The position numbers were made by a program, and so were the translations under genes. A stretch of 47,267 nucleotides of DNA. Origin: Acidianus hospitalis. Lineage in GTDB: Archaea > Thermoproteota > Thermoprotei_A > Sulfolobales > Sulfolobaceae. The notes beneath the pieces are model-generated. The model saw nothing but the letters and a program-made list of their open reading frames with translations, made no database searches and was not told where the DNA came from. Location of the stretch: assembly GCA_003086435.1 (NCBI GenBank), contig QEFD01000235.1, forward strand, positions 1 to 47,267, given 5' to 3'. How positions within the stretch are numbered: the stretch's first letter is position 1; each line of letters starts with the position of its first letter. Of this stretch, positions 16,124-25,337 are shown in pieces.

Positions 16124-16839
16124 TAATATTTTATCCTTTTAGAGGAATTCTATTTCCCGTTTATCTTTTCATGGGATTAATTTTAGTGCTTGTATCAATA
16201 GGTTATTTCAAGGATCTACTCTTGTTTGTTGGTGTTAGTAGGAAACTAAGTTATCTCTTTGCCTTTGAAATATCTTTTCTAAGTCTTCTTTTAAGTCCAG
16301 TAAATTTTGTGATAAAGGAAGTAAAAAAGAGGGCAATTGCTCCTAGATATGATGTAGTTTATGTTTTTGGAATACCGTTTTATGTACCCAGGCTCGATAT
16401 AGAATACTTCACTACGCAAGTTGCTATAAATTTCGGAGGAGCACTTATTCCATTAATGTTATCTATATCGTTACTCTTTTTACTTTATAAATATTTGCTT
16501 CCTATATTTATAAATATAATCCTTTTAATTATAGTATCAAAATATTTCTCAAAAGTGATTGAGGGTGTAGGAGTAGTAATGCATCCTTTTATTCCTCCCC
16601 TATTCTCCGTATTATTTAGTTATTTACTATTCTTTAAAATGCCAGAGCTTATACCAGTTTCAGCTTATATCTCAAGCGTTTTGGGTACGTTAATAGGAGC
16701 AGATTTACTTAATCTAAAAAAAATAATTGACGCATCCCCACAGATAGTGAGCATAGGAGGGATGGGAAGTTTTGATGGGATATTTCTATCTGGACTATTT
16801 TCAGTACTTTTAGGGGAATTAGTTATATCCATATTCTAA
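16108..16839 (+). CDS. DUF1614-family membrane protein
   Basis: This 243-residue protein with about seven transmembrane helices has features of DUF1614: the early FILSLLLSP-like loop SLLLSPVNFVIKEV, Q-x-x-x-NFGGALIPL, a histidine-proline site GVVMHPFIPPL, and the C-terminal GADLLNL and VSIGGMGSFDGIFLSG. The family's role is not known to me. It starts at TTG 16108, overlapping cobY by 16 bases, and could be a transport component linked to cobamide salvage (inference from position only). Its 3' end overlaps a convergent small gene. Confidence 0.65.
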   Translation: MGKRIVIFYPFRGILFPVYLFMGLILVLVSIGYFKDLLLFVGVSRKLSYLFAFEISFLSLLLSPVNFVIKEVKKRAIAPRYDVVYVFGIPFYVPRLDIEYFTTQVAINFGGALIPLMLSISLLFLLYKYLLPIFINIILLIIVSKYFSKVIEGVGVVMHPFIPPLFSVLFSYLLFFKMPELIPVSAYISSVLGTLIGADLLNLKKIIDASPQIVSIGGMGSFDGIFLSGLFSVLLGELVISIF

Positions 16840-17083
16840 ATGTTCTTTTATATTTCTTAACTAAAGCTATTGCTTCTCCGCCTTCCTTAAATTTTACAAT
16901 AGCTTTTCCCCTTTCAAAAAGGCCCTTAAGATAAGTAATGCCTCCTTCATCGTAACTTACGCTATCATATCTTAATAATCTTCCTAGTTTGAATTTTTTG
17001 CTAACCTTCTCTAGAATCTCTACTTCATAGTCTTCAGAATTCACTATTCTCTTTGGAGTATAGAAAACGTAAATCTTTTTCAC
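16823..17083 (-). CDS. Small hypothetical protein
   Basis: This 86-residue basic protein (MKKIYVFYTPKR... to KKYKRTFRIWI) has several short strands and one central helix, no cysteine pair, no membrane segment and no motif that I recognise. The ATG follows an AT-rich promoter-like stretch. Its 3' end overlaps the DUF1614 gene by 17 bases. Codon use resembles its neighbours, so it is probably a real gene, perhaps lineage-specific. Confidence 0.5.
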   Translation of the reverse strand: MKKIYVFYTPKRIVNSEDYEVEILEKVSKKFKLGRLLRYDSVSYDEGGITYLKGLFERGKAIVKFKEGGEAIALVKKYKRTFRIWI

Positions 17084-17127
17084 ATTATTCTATACGCTTA
17101 AATATTATATATTGTTAACTCACTACT

Positions 17128-17673
17128 ATGGAGGAAAGAGATGAAGTATTGTTAAAATTGAAAGAAGCCGTAGATTTATTCGTCAACACTCCTGGTACTC
17201 ATTTACTTATTCCAGAAATAAGAACAAACATAGGCTATGCAATTAAAGGTGCAAAAAATGTTAATGACGTAGCGGCTATTCCAGGGAGAATTAGTGCAGC
17301 ATTTAATAGGGCAATCTATTGTATGCCACCAGCTTTTGGTGCCTCAGATCATGTAGCAAGAGTAATATTAACTGCAATGTCACATGATGAGAACATGAGA
17401 AGTGTAATAAATTTGAAATTCTATGAAGAAATCGTGAAAAATCTGAGCGACGTGTTTATATTTAATAGAAAGGAAGAACCAGAAGAAAGTAGAGAAAAAG
17501 AGAGACACACTATGAATTTCATGGTTGACCTTGCGTACTCTAGACTGGGTAGAATACCTAGATATATAGTAGATCTAGGTGATTACGGTAAAGAACCCAG
17601 TATTTTCATTTTAGGTAAGGAACCAATAGAAGTTGTAAAAGAAGCGATAAATTTACTTCAATTTATTCAATAA
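17128..17673 (+). CDS. thiN: Stand-alone ThiN-domain protein (thiamine-phosphate synthase type)
   Basis: In this 181-residue protein the ThiN domain covers nearly the whole length: IRTNIGYAIKGAKNVNDVAAIPGRI, then PAFGASDHVARVILTAM with the conserved histidine, then INLKF. ThiN condenses HMP-pyrophosphate with the thiazole phosphate in archaea, usually as a fusion to ThiD. A fusion to a helix-turn-helix makes the regulator ThiR. Neither extra domain is present here, so it could be a free synthase. The GRI arginine and SDH histidine that I associate with catalysis are kept. The TATA-like cttaaatattatat at about 17098-17111 fits a leaderless ATG. Confidence 0.75.
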   Translation: MEERDEVLLKLKEAVDLFVNTPGTHLLIPEIRTNIGYAIKGAKNVNDVAAIPGRISAAFNRAIYCMPPAFGASDHVARVILTAMSHDENMRSVINLKFYEEIVKNLSDVFIFNRKEEPEESREKERHTMNFMVDLAYSRLGRIPRYIVDLGDYGKEPSIFILGKEPIEVVKEAINLLQFIQ

Positions 17674-18102
17674 ATCTTCTATCTCATTTTTACATCCATT
17701 TATAATATTATTTATTTTCTCATAATCTTCTTCACTTAATTTATCTCTGAAATTATAAATTATTAATCCTATCTCAAATAATTGATTAACTAACTTTCTA
17801 TACTGGTTATTCTTAGTAAAAACATTCTTCATTTCCGTTTTCATTTTGTTGAAGGCTTCTTTACCCTTGTCAGTTATAATGTAAATTTTTTTATCATCTT
17901 TTTCTTCTACATTTATCATTCCACTCTCAATTAATTGCTTTAGAACTGGATAAAGAGAACCCGGGCTGGGTTTATATATTCCATGAAATTTTTTCTCTAT
18001 AGATTTAATTATCTCGTATGCATGCATAGGTTTATCGTTAAGTGCCTCTAGGATCAGTAGCTTTAATGTGCCTTTCCTTAGCCTTTCTAAGTTCATTTTC
18101 AT
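17653..18102 (-). CDS. PadR-family transcriptional regulator
   Basis: This 149-residue protein has an N-terminal winged helix (LRKGTLKLLILEALNDKPMHAYEIIKSIE, then the recognition region SPGSLYPVLKQLIESGMI and the wing EEKDDKKIYIITDKGKEAF) and a C-terminal helical dimerisation arm. This is the PadR layout. PadR repressors bind inverted repeats near their own or neighbouring promoters. It is divergent from the SQR-like flavoprotein gene across a 136-base region containing a perfect AGGGT-T-ACCCT palindrome, so it may control that gene. Its inducer is unknown. Confidence 0.85.
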   Translation of the reverse strand: MKMNLERLRKGTLKLLILEALNDKPMHAYEIIKSIEKKFHGIYKPSPGSLYPVLKQLIESGMINVEEKDDKKIYIITDKGKEAFNKMKTEMKNVFTKNNQYRKLVNQLFEIGLIIYNFRDKLSEEDYEKINNIINGCKNEIEDLLNKLK

Positions 18103-18198
18103 ATGTAAAAATGTCTTTTCACGATTTTATAATTTTAATTCTCACTTCATAGAATCATGTATTTTTATAATTAACTTTATTAACATTATTTATAAATT

Positions 18199-18209
18199 AG
18201 GGTTACCCT
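18199..18209. promoter_or_regulatory. 11-bp palindrome, candidate operator of the SQR-like gene
   Basis: AGGGTTACCCT is a perfect inverted repeat (5 + 1 + 5) directly upstream of and touching the TATA-like TTAAATAA. A repressor bound here would block TFB/TBP binding. The divergent PadR gene is the obvious candidate regulator. Confidence 0.45.
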
Positions 18210-18216
18210 TAAATAA
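18209..18216 (+). promoter_or_regulatory. TATA box of the SQR-like gene
   Basis: ttaaataa is centred about 26 bases before the ATG at 18239, consistent with a leaderless transcript. Confidence 0.5.
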
Positions 18217-18238
18217 TCCAAACCTACATTCATAGATT

Positions 18239-19315
18239 ATGAAAAGGAAAGTTGTTATAGTTGGTGGCGGAAACGCTGGATCTATTGTAGCTAATAAATT
18301 AGCTAAAAACACTGATCTAGAAGTAACAGTTATAGAACCATCAGAATATCATTATTATCAACCTGGTACTGTAGATATAGTAGGCGGAATACGTAAGGAA
18401 GAAGAAATGATAAAAAACACTTCAGATATTTTACACGCTAGATGGATAAAGGATTATGCAACAAAAGTAGATGTTGAGAATCATACTGTATTCTTAAAAA
18501 ATGGAGATAAAATTGACTATGACTACGTCGTAATAGCTGCTGGAGTAAAAAATAAAAAACTGGAAGGGTTCCCAGAATGGCATACCATTGAAGGAGCTAA
18601 GTTGATGAAAACAATGGCAGATAATTTTGAAGGCAAAAAGATTGTTGTAGGATACTTCGGTTTAATAAAATGCCCTGCAGCTCCTTTTGAATTGTCCTTT
18701 ATTTTAAAGCAGAGATTCCCTAAAGCAGACATAACGCTAGTAAATCCAGTAGCTCAACCTCCTCAAATACAAAAACCAATGGCTGAGATACTGGGCAAGA
18801 TTGCAAAAGAAGTGGGAGTTCAAGTCATAAGAGGTTTTAAAATTAAGGAAATAGATAGACAGAATAAAATTATAGAATCAGAAAATGGAGAGAAAATAAA
18901 TTACGATCTAGCATTTATAGATACTCCTATTAGAGCTAGTGAGGAGTTCTCAAATCTTGTAGATAATTCTGGCTTAATACCAGTGAATAAGGAAACATTA
19001 AGATTTAAGGACTACGATAACGTGTTTGCTATAGGAGATATTACTAATATAACTACACCACCAAAAACTGGGGCAATAGCGCATTTTGAAGCAAATTATG
19101 TAGTTAAGGAAATTCAGAATGATTTATATGGGCAAGGGAAAGGAAAATTTGATGGTTCGGCTGCATGTGCTGTCTATAACGGTTACGGAAAAGGCGCATT
19201 TATTTATATGAATTATGAGAAGAGTTATGCACTAGGTCCTTCATCAATATTTTTCACAGCTAAGAAAACATTTGCGCATATATATTGGCTCACAGTAGAA
19301 GGCAAGTTACTCTAG
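18239..19315 (+). CDS. Sulfide:quinone oxidoreductase-like FAD flavoprotein
   Basis: This 358-residue protein has the FAD-binding GGGNAGSIVANKL at 9-21, a YHYYQPGT motif typical of sulfide:quinone reductases, the ATG-like AAGVKN, the catalytic-loop cysteine C145 in IKCPAAPFE, and a second FAD motif NVFAIGDIT at 261-269. A second cysteine, C310 (AACAVYNGYGKG), sits where SQR has its other redox cysteine. These are the only two cysteines; many SQRs have three. It is likely a peripheral membrane enzyme oxidising sulfide or another sulfur compound, but it could be a related persulfide or NADH enzyme. It is divergent from a PadR regulator. Confidence 0.75.
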   Translation: MKRKVVIVGGGNAGSIVANKLAKNTDLEVTVIEPSEYHYYQPGTVDIVGGIRKEEEMIKNTSDILHARWIKDYATKVDVENHTVFLKNGDKIDYDYVVIAAGVKNKKLEGFPEWHTIEGAKLMKTMADNFEGKKIVVGYFGLIKCPAAPFELSFILKQRFPKADITLVNPVAQPPQIQKPMAEILGKIAKEVGVQVIRGFKIKEIDRQNKIIESENGEKINYDLAFIDTPIRASEEFSNLVDNSGLIPVNKETLRFKDYDNVFAIGDITNITTPPKTGAIAHFEANYVVKEIQNDLYGQGKGKFDGSAACAVYNGYGKGAFIYMNYEKSYALGPSSIFFTAKKTFAHIYWLTVEGKLL

Positions 19316-19356
19316 CCTTTTTCAAGTATTTTTGCCTAGGAAATGTTAGGAAGATA

Positions 19357-20507
<1,151 letters not shown>

Positions 20508-20526
20508 GTCTAGAGTATTCAATGAA

Positions 20527-20540
20527 GATTTTTTATAAGC
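20527..20540 (-). promoter_or_regulatory. TATA box of segAB
   Basis: Read on the minus strand, gcttataaaaaatc is centred about 27 bases before the segA ATG at 20507, giving a leaderless segAB transcript. Confidence 0.55.
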
Positions 20541-20560
20541 CTTATCAGATGGTATTCTCC

Positions 20561-20575
20561 AGACTCTAGTGTAGA
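20561..20575. promoter_or_regulatory. Candidate SegB-binding site upstream of segAB
   Basis: AGACTCTAGTGTAGA is an imperfect palindrome around CTAG, just upstream of the segA TATA box and 36 bases before the divergent iron-transporter gene. SegB is known to bind palindromes upstream of segAB; I have not matched the published consensus base by base. Confidence 0.4.
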
Positions 20576-20611
20576 ATAACTTTTAAATAGTAGTTGTTCT
20601 AATTTAATATT

Positions 20612-21574
20612 ATGATAAGTGAATTAGTAAGAAAGAACTATAAAGAAGAGCTTTTCGGTGCAACTGTTTACGAAGAGTTGGCCAAGACTGAGAAAAATGT
20701 TAAGGTAAAAGAAGTTTTAGAAGAGCTGGCTAATGGTGAGAAGTCTCATGCATCGTTTTGGAAGGAAGTTGCAGAGTCTAGAGGAGTAGAATTAGAAGAA
20801 CTAGGATTCTCTGATAGATTAAAGATAAAAATACTTAAACTTTTTAGAAGAGTCTTCGGTCTTCCTTTAACATTGAAACTAGTAGAAAGAGGGGAAATAA
20901 GCGACGCAGAAAAATATTATCAACTATCTAGAGCAGCTGAATTTAATGATACAGAAAGGCAGAAGTTGTCGTCAATAATGATGCAAGAACTTGTACATGA
21001 GGATTTATTAGTTCAAACTCAAATTAACGCTGATAAGATAAGGGACGCTATTTATGCTGTGAGTGATGGTTTAATAGAAGTCTTAGCAGGAGTTTCTGGG
21101 CTTTCTAGTATTCTAGCATCTCCATTCCTTGTAGCTTTAGGGGGTATAATTATTGGAGTTTCAGGTACAATTTCAATGAGTATAGGTGCATATTTGTCCT
21201 CAAGTTCCGAGAACGATATTAGAAAAAGTAAGCTAAAGAAAGAGAAGCTAAGGACATTATTAGGTCAAGCTTACTCTTCTGAAGGCAACAACGAGATTAA
21301 CAAAAGCTCGGAAAGCGTTAAAATAACTGCAATTTCTTATATCCTTGGGGCTTTAGTCCCCATTCTTCCATTCCTTTTAGGCCTAGGTGGTCTTTTAGGC
21401 CTCATTACTTCTTATGCATTTACTGGAGTCGTCACATTCATCGTAGGCGGAATCATAGGGATATTAAGTGACGTTAATCCGTTTAAGAAAGGTGCAGTAA
21501 TGGCTGGACTTGCAATAGTAGCGGCACTTGTTACTCATCTTATAGGTATAGCTTTTCATTTTATAGGTTATTGA
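20612..21574 (+). CDS. Ferritin-like/VIT1 fusion membrane protein (MbfA-like iron transporter)
   Basis: In this 320-residue protein, residues 1-140 form a ferritin-like (rubrerythrin-type) four-helix domain with E-x-x-x-x-x-x-YEELA, GEKSHASFW and QELVHEDLL supplying the di-iron carboxylates and histidines. Residues 145-320 are a VIT1/CCC1 domain (DAIYAVSDGLIEVLAGVSG, then five helices). Such fusions (MbfA in bacteria) export iron or manganese and protect against peroxide, with the cytosolic domain sensing iron. It sits divergent to segAB and shares its promoter region, with TATA-like cttttaaatag at about 20580-20590. The metal is inferred from the family. Confidence 0.8.
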   Translation: MISELVRKNYKEELFGATVYEELAKTEKNVKVKEVLEELANGEKSHASFWKEVAESRGVELEELGFSDRLKIKILKLFRRVFGLPLTLKLVERGEISDAEKYYQLSRAAEFNDTERQKLSSIMMQELVHEDLLVQTQINADKIRDAIYAVSDGLIEVLAGVSGLSSILASPFLVALGGIIIGVSGTISMSIGAYLSSSSENDIRKSKLKKEKLRTLLGQAYSSEGNNEINKSSESVKITAISYILGALVPILPFLLGLGGLLGLITSYAFTGVVTFIVGGIIGILSDVNPFKKGAVMAGLAIVAALVTHLIGIAFHFIGY

Positions 21575-22365
21575 CTTAATTTCCAAATAATGCTTTTTAA
21601 TATCTCTTCCTTTATTATCTGTTTCTGTTTATATTCAAAGTATATTTTAGCTTTTTCTTCAGCAGTGAGAGTTTTCCCATTAATCACATCTTCCTGAGTT
21701 GCTTTTCCGTTCTCTATACTTACACTTACTTTTCCATTTTCATCAATATTTATTGTAAGTATATTATGATAGGGAAAGAGGTTGTTTGAAACTACTGAAA
21801 TAAGTAGCAAATACCCGGGTACTATTAAATTGCTCTTGAATACTCTAGATTCTTCAATCTTCTCTACAGATCTAGAATCCATGAATATGTTCCTCTTTTT
21901 TTCAATGTTCACTAGTTCGCCATTTTTAAATTCTAAAACTATATCGTCGTCTGATTGAGATAATATATCGTGATTTAGTTCGTCAAAAGAAGAATGAATT
22001 AAGAAAGTCAATCTAAACTTTCCTTCAATTGGTACTGCTTTAGGAGGAACATTATCGTTGTTTACTATCATTACCTTATTATTTTCTCCTATTGGTACTA
22101 AATAGTATGGAAAGTCTTCATAGTCCTTTTCCGCGTTAAATTTTTCCTTTATCTTCTTTATGAAGAAAGTTTTATTATATTTATATTCAATGTATAAATT
22201 ATAAAAATCTTTATCTAGACTCTTGACCAGATTATTTAGTAATTCGTCCTCGAGGTAAAAGGAAAGCAATGGTACAAGCTGATTATTCTTACAGTAATTA
22301 ATCGCATCTTCTGCATCTTTTTTTATAGGAGAATCTAACAACTTATATAGTGATGAGGGGTTCAT
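21568..22365 (-). CDS. Hypothetical protein, probably Sulfolobales-specific
   Basis: In this 265-residue soluble protein the first 80 residues are helical and lysine/asparagine rich. The middle (about 85-150) has strands and an acidic loop SQSDDDIVLEF. Then comes a hydrophobic stretch VPGYLLLISVVSNN, which could be a buried strand rather than a membrane helix, then repeated beta hairpins TINIDENGKVSVSIENGK, and a helical tail. I recognise no family or catalytic motif. It overlaps the iron-transporter gene tail-to-tail by 7 bases and lies 31 bases after the nitrilase-family gene in the same direction. Confidence 0.55.
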   Translation of the reverse strand: MNPSSLYKLLDSPIKKDAEDAINYCKNNQLVPLLSFYLEDELLNNLVKSLDKDFYNLYIEYKYNKTFFIKKIKEKFNAEKDYEDFPYYLVPIGENNKVMIVNNDNVPPKAVPIEGKFRLTFLIHSSFDELNHDILSQSDDDIVLEFKNGELVNIEKKRNIFMDSRSVEKIEESRVFKSNLIVPGYLLLISVVSNNLFPYHNILTINIDENGKVSVSIENGKATQEDVINGKTLTAEEKAKIYFEYKQKQIIKEEILKSIIWKLSQ

Positions 22366-22396
22366 TCAAATTTTACTAAAATCTTAGCTAATAAAC

Positions 22397-23116
22397 TTAC
22401 TGGAGTTCCATTACATCAAAGTCTTTGATCTCCTTTATTCTTTCCAACCTTATATGAAAATATGATAACGGATTAATGTCTGCTATTGCAAAATTTTCTT
22501 CTTCCCCCAGCTCTGCCAATGTAAGTAAGTCCACTATGCTATCATTTCTCTTATATGGAACAAAAATTACGCTTTTGCCCGGATAATCTGGGGGGCTATA
22601 AACATTTGCATTAACTATCGCAACTCTGTTCTCTAGACTTCTTACTCTTAAGTATTCTCTCCAAATTTCTATTCCATTGTAACTTATCTTAGAAGGCACT
22701 AGAATAATCTCTGCACCTTTTAGTACCATCTTTCTTATTACTTCTGGAAAATCCAAATCATAACAAATTGCTATGCCTACCTTTATTCCGCTTATGGAAA
22801 AAATTGTAGAATAAGTTCCCGGCATTAATTTTTCTTTCTCTTTATTAAAAAGATGAAGTTTTTTAGCCAATCCTTTAATATTGCCGTTAGAATCTATAAT
22901 TGGCGCTATAATTGATACTCCATCTTCAACAGCCCCTGGTATGATATATGCAGTGTATTTTATCGCGAGTCTCTGAAATTCCTTTAAAGGCAATTCTTCG
23001 ACAGTTCTAACCCATTTTTCAGGTAAAAGTACTAATTGTGCTCCAGATAGTAGCGCCTTCTCTGTAAGTACTAGGGCTGAACTAACGCTGGAAGGCTGTA
23101 CTACTGCAATTTTCAT
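22397..23116 (-). CDS. Carbon-nitrogen hydrolase (nitrilase superfamily)
   Basis: This 239-residue enzyme has the Glu-Lys-Cys triad: E33 in LVLLPEKW, K86 in AKKLHLF and C118 in GIAICYDLDFPEV. The family cleaves amides or nitriles (for example omega-amidases and carbamoylases). It lacks extra domains, so it belongs to the simple Nit/omega-amidase-like class, with the exact substrate unknown. The ATG start at 23116 overlaps the end of the CBS-domain gene by 4 bases, so the two are co-transcribed. Confidence 0.82.
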   Translation of the reverse strand: MKIAVVQPSSVSSALVLTEKALLSGAQLVLLPEKWVRTVEELPLKEFQRLAIKYTAYIIPGAVEDGVSIIAPIIDSNGNIKGLAKKLHLFNKEKEKLMPGTYSTIFSISGIKVGIAICYDLDFPEVIRKMVLKGAEIILVPSKISYNGIEIWREYLRVRSLENRVAIVNANVYSPPDYPGKSVIFVPYKRNDSIVDLLTLAELGEEENFAIADINPLSYFHIRLERIKEIKDFDVMELQ

Positions 23117-24243
23117 TCTTCTTCCTTAGTTACTTTTTTGCTTTTATCGATCTTTTTTAATTTTTTGATTAAATTATTTTCAACCTTTTCTACGGCTTTC
23201 TTTACTGCTACTATAGGATCCCAGTCTGTTTCGCTTGCTATGAAGTTACCTTCTTTAGTAGTAACTGTTACAGTAGTTTTATATAGAGTCTTATCTTGAC
23301 TTTTTGCAGACTCCTTAAATGACACCTTAAAGTTTATAATATCAGTCATTTTTTCTAATTTGCTTAAATATCTTTCAATAACTCCGTCAATTTCAGCCTT
23401 GATTTCTTCCTTCTTTAGTCCTGAAGTAAGTTTTGCCTCAATTGGCATAGTTAAATTGTATTTTGATTCTAGTGATTTTATTATATCTATTGTACTTATT
23501 ACTCCTTCAATAAAATCCCCTTCAAGTACTGGTGCTCCAGATATGTTCTTCTTTAAGAGTAGTTCTGCAACGGATTTTAACGAATCGGAGCCCTTAACTG
23601 AAATTACTGGTGAAGTCATTATCTCTTTTACCGGCATTGCCATTATCCTTTCTTCTTCTGTTAATATTGACGATCTTTTCTTTTCATTAATGGAATATAA
23701 TGCATTAACTATATCTCTAGAGCTCACTATTCCCTCTAGTTTCTTCTCTCTAGTTACTGGTAGTCTACTTATATTATCTCTAATCATTAGCCATCTCGCT
23801 CTCGCTACAGATTCTTCTGCCTCTATTGTTAAAGCAGGAGAAGACATATATTCTCTAGCTTTTTTATTACTTTCAATTTGATTAGTGTCTAAGAGATATT
23901 TGATAACAGATTCTCTAGTAATCATGCCTATAAGTTCCTTATTTTTATTGACTACTGGTATCGCCCTGGCTTTTGTGGTATAAAACTTTGCTATAACCTT
24001 TGAAAAGTCGTCTTTCTCATCTATCGTTATAGACGGTGAAGATAATGTAAGTACCTTAGCATCTAAGCTTACTCTCCTCTTTAAAAGATCTTTATATGTA
24101 AGTAATCCAATAACTTTCTTATGCAAAACTACTGGGACAACCCATTGATTTTTCTCCTTTATTTTTGGTAAAATATCTCTTAATCTATCGTTAGGATTTG
24201 CTACCACTTGAGGTTCGACGTATAACTCTTCCAAATCTACCAC
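23113..24243 (-). CDS. Four-CBS-domain protein with HPF/S30AE-like C-terminus (probable ribosome hibernation factor)
   Basis: In this 376-residue protein, residues 1-260 contain four CBS repeats (adenine-nucleotide sensors), with motifs such as VPVVLHKKVIGLLTYKDLL, IPVVNKNKELIGMITRESV, LPVTREKKLEGIVSSRDIV and APVLEGDFIEGVISTIDII. Residues about 275-362 have a beta-alpha-beta-beta-beta-alpha order (IEAKLTSGL, a long helix, INFKVSF, TLYKTTVTVTT, FIASETDWDPIVAVKKAVEKVENNL) like the HPF/RaiA/YfiA ribosome-binding domain. The tail is lysine rich. The combination suggests a ribosome-silencing factor controlled by AMP/ATP ratio (inference). It is the first gene of a pair with the nitrilase-family gene. 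Confidence 0.65.
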   Translation of the reverse strand: MVDLEELYVEPQVVANPNDRLRDILPKIKEKNQWVVPVVLHKKVIGLLTYKDLLKRRVSLDAKVLTLSSPSITIDEKDDFSKVIAKFYTTKARAIPVVNKNKELIGMITRESVIKYLLDTNQIESNKKAREYMSSPALTIEAEESVARARWLMIRDNISRLPVTREKKLEGIVSSRDIVNALYSINEKKRSSILTEEERIMAMPVKEIMTSPVISVKGSDSLKSVAELLLKKNISGAPVLEGDFIEGVISTIDIIKSLESKYNLTMPIEAKLTSGLKKEEIKAEIDGVIERYLSKLEKMTDIINFKVSFKESAKSQDKTLYKTTVTVTTKEGNFIASETDWDPIVAVKKAVEKVENNLIKKLKKIDKSKKVTKEEE

Positions 24244-24278
24244 GTATAATCTTTTTATAATGAGAAAATAAAATTTCT

Positions 24279-25337
24279 ATGGAGAATTTGAGGAAGACCG
24301 TATTTATATGGAACGAAAATTATTTGGAGTATTCATTTCCTGGAGATCATCCATTTAAATCTCTTAGAGAGTCTATGGCAAAGAAGCTAATGGAAGAAAG
24401 AGGATTTTTCCATGAAATAGATTTAGAAAACGCGGAGCCTGTAACAGAGAGCTTGCTAGAAAAGATTCATGATAAGGAGTATATAGAATTTGTAAAAAAG
24501 AAGAGTTTAGAAGGAAAAGGATATTTAGATGACGGAGACACGCCAGCCTTTAAAGGAATATATGAGGCGGCAATTCTTAGGGTTGGGGGTAGCGTGAAAG
24601 CACTTGAAATGATAGAGAAAGGATATGATGTAGCAATAAATTTAGGAGGAGGATTTCATCATGCAAAGAAATCTTCTGCTTCAGGGTTTTGCGTATTCAA
24701 CGACGTGGCACTGATAGCGAAGCTTGCAGAGAAGAAATACAAAATAGCGATAGTAGATATTGACGGTCATCATGGCGATGGAACACAACAATTACTTTAC
24801 GACGATAATAGAGTTTTGAAAGCTTCTTTACATATGTTTCATAGAAACTTCTTCCCAGGAACTGGAAATTATGATGAAATAGGAGAAGGTAAAGGTAAAG
24901 GATTTACTATTAACGTTCCATTACCGCCCGGCACAGCAGACGATGCGTATATTTCTGCTTTTAAAGAAGTTGTAGTTAAAAAATTGGAAAAGTTTAAGCC
25001 AGAGTTAATAATTATAGTTGAAGGAGGTGACTCTCATTTTGATGATCCTTTAGTAGAATTAAAATTATCTACTAAAGGCTACTCTGAAGTTATAAATGAA
25101 ATCTTAAGTATAGCCAGGAGATTCTCATCTAAAATAATATTATTAGGCGGTGGAGGATATAACTATGAAGCTACAGCTAGAATATGGACTATAACTACAG
25201 CTCAACTTGCGGGACTTGATATGAGCGAAGTCGATTTACTTCACGATTGTTGCTTTACGTCGTCTACTAATTTTGTAAAAGAAAAGGTTAATGAAGTAAT
25301 AAAAAAACTTAAGGAAATTCATGGCTTACTCGACTAG
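24279..25337 (+). CDS. Histone-deacetylase-superfamily (AcuC-like) amidohydrolase
   Basis: This 352-residue zinc deacetylase has H127-H128 (GGGFHHAKK), zinc ligands D162 and H164 ([10 protein letters not shown]), D251 (EGGDSH) and the transition-state tyrosine Y294 (GGGGYN) all present. Archaeal members probably remove acetyl groups from proteins such as chromatin proteins (Alba) or from small amines; the substrate is not clear from sequence. The ATG follows an AT-rich promoter-like stretch (about 24254-24264). It overlaps purT tail-to-tail by 12 bases. Confidence 0.85.
   Translation: MENLRKTVFIWNENYLEYSFPGDHPFKSLRESMAKKLMEERGFFHEIDLENAEPVTESLLEKIHDKEYIEFVKKKSLEGKGYLDDGDTPAFKGIYEAAILRVGGSVKALEMIEKGYDVAINLGGGFHHAKKSSASGFCVFNDVALIAKLAEKKYKIAIVDIDGHHGDGTQQLLYDDNRVLKASLHMFHRNFFPGTGNYDEIGEGKGKGFTINVPLPPGTADDAYISAFKEVVVKKLEKFKPELIIIVEGGDSHFDDPLVELKLSTKGYSEVINEILSIARRFSSKIILLGGGGYNYEATARIWTITTAQLAGLDMSEVDLLHDCCFTSSTNFVKEKVNEVIKKLKEIHGLLD

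Noticed and set aside
23360..23881. Open frame of 173 codons on the plus strand opposite the CBS-domain gene
   Set aside because: Its hydrophobic composition mirrors the CBS repeats on the other strand; no promoter, no motif.
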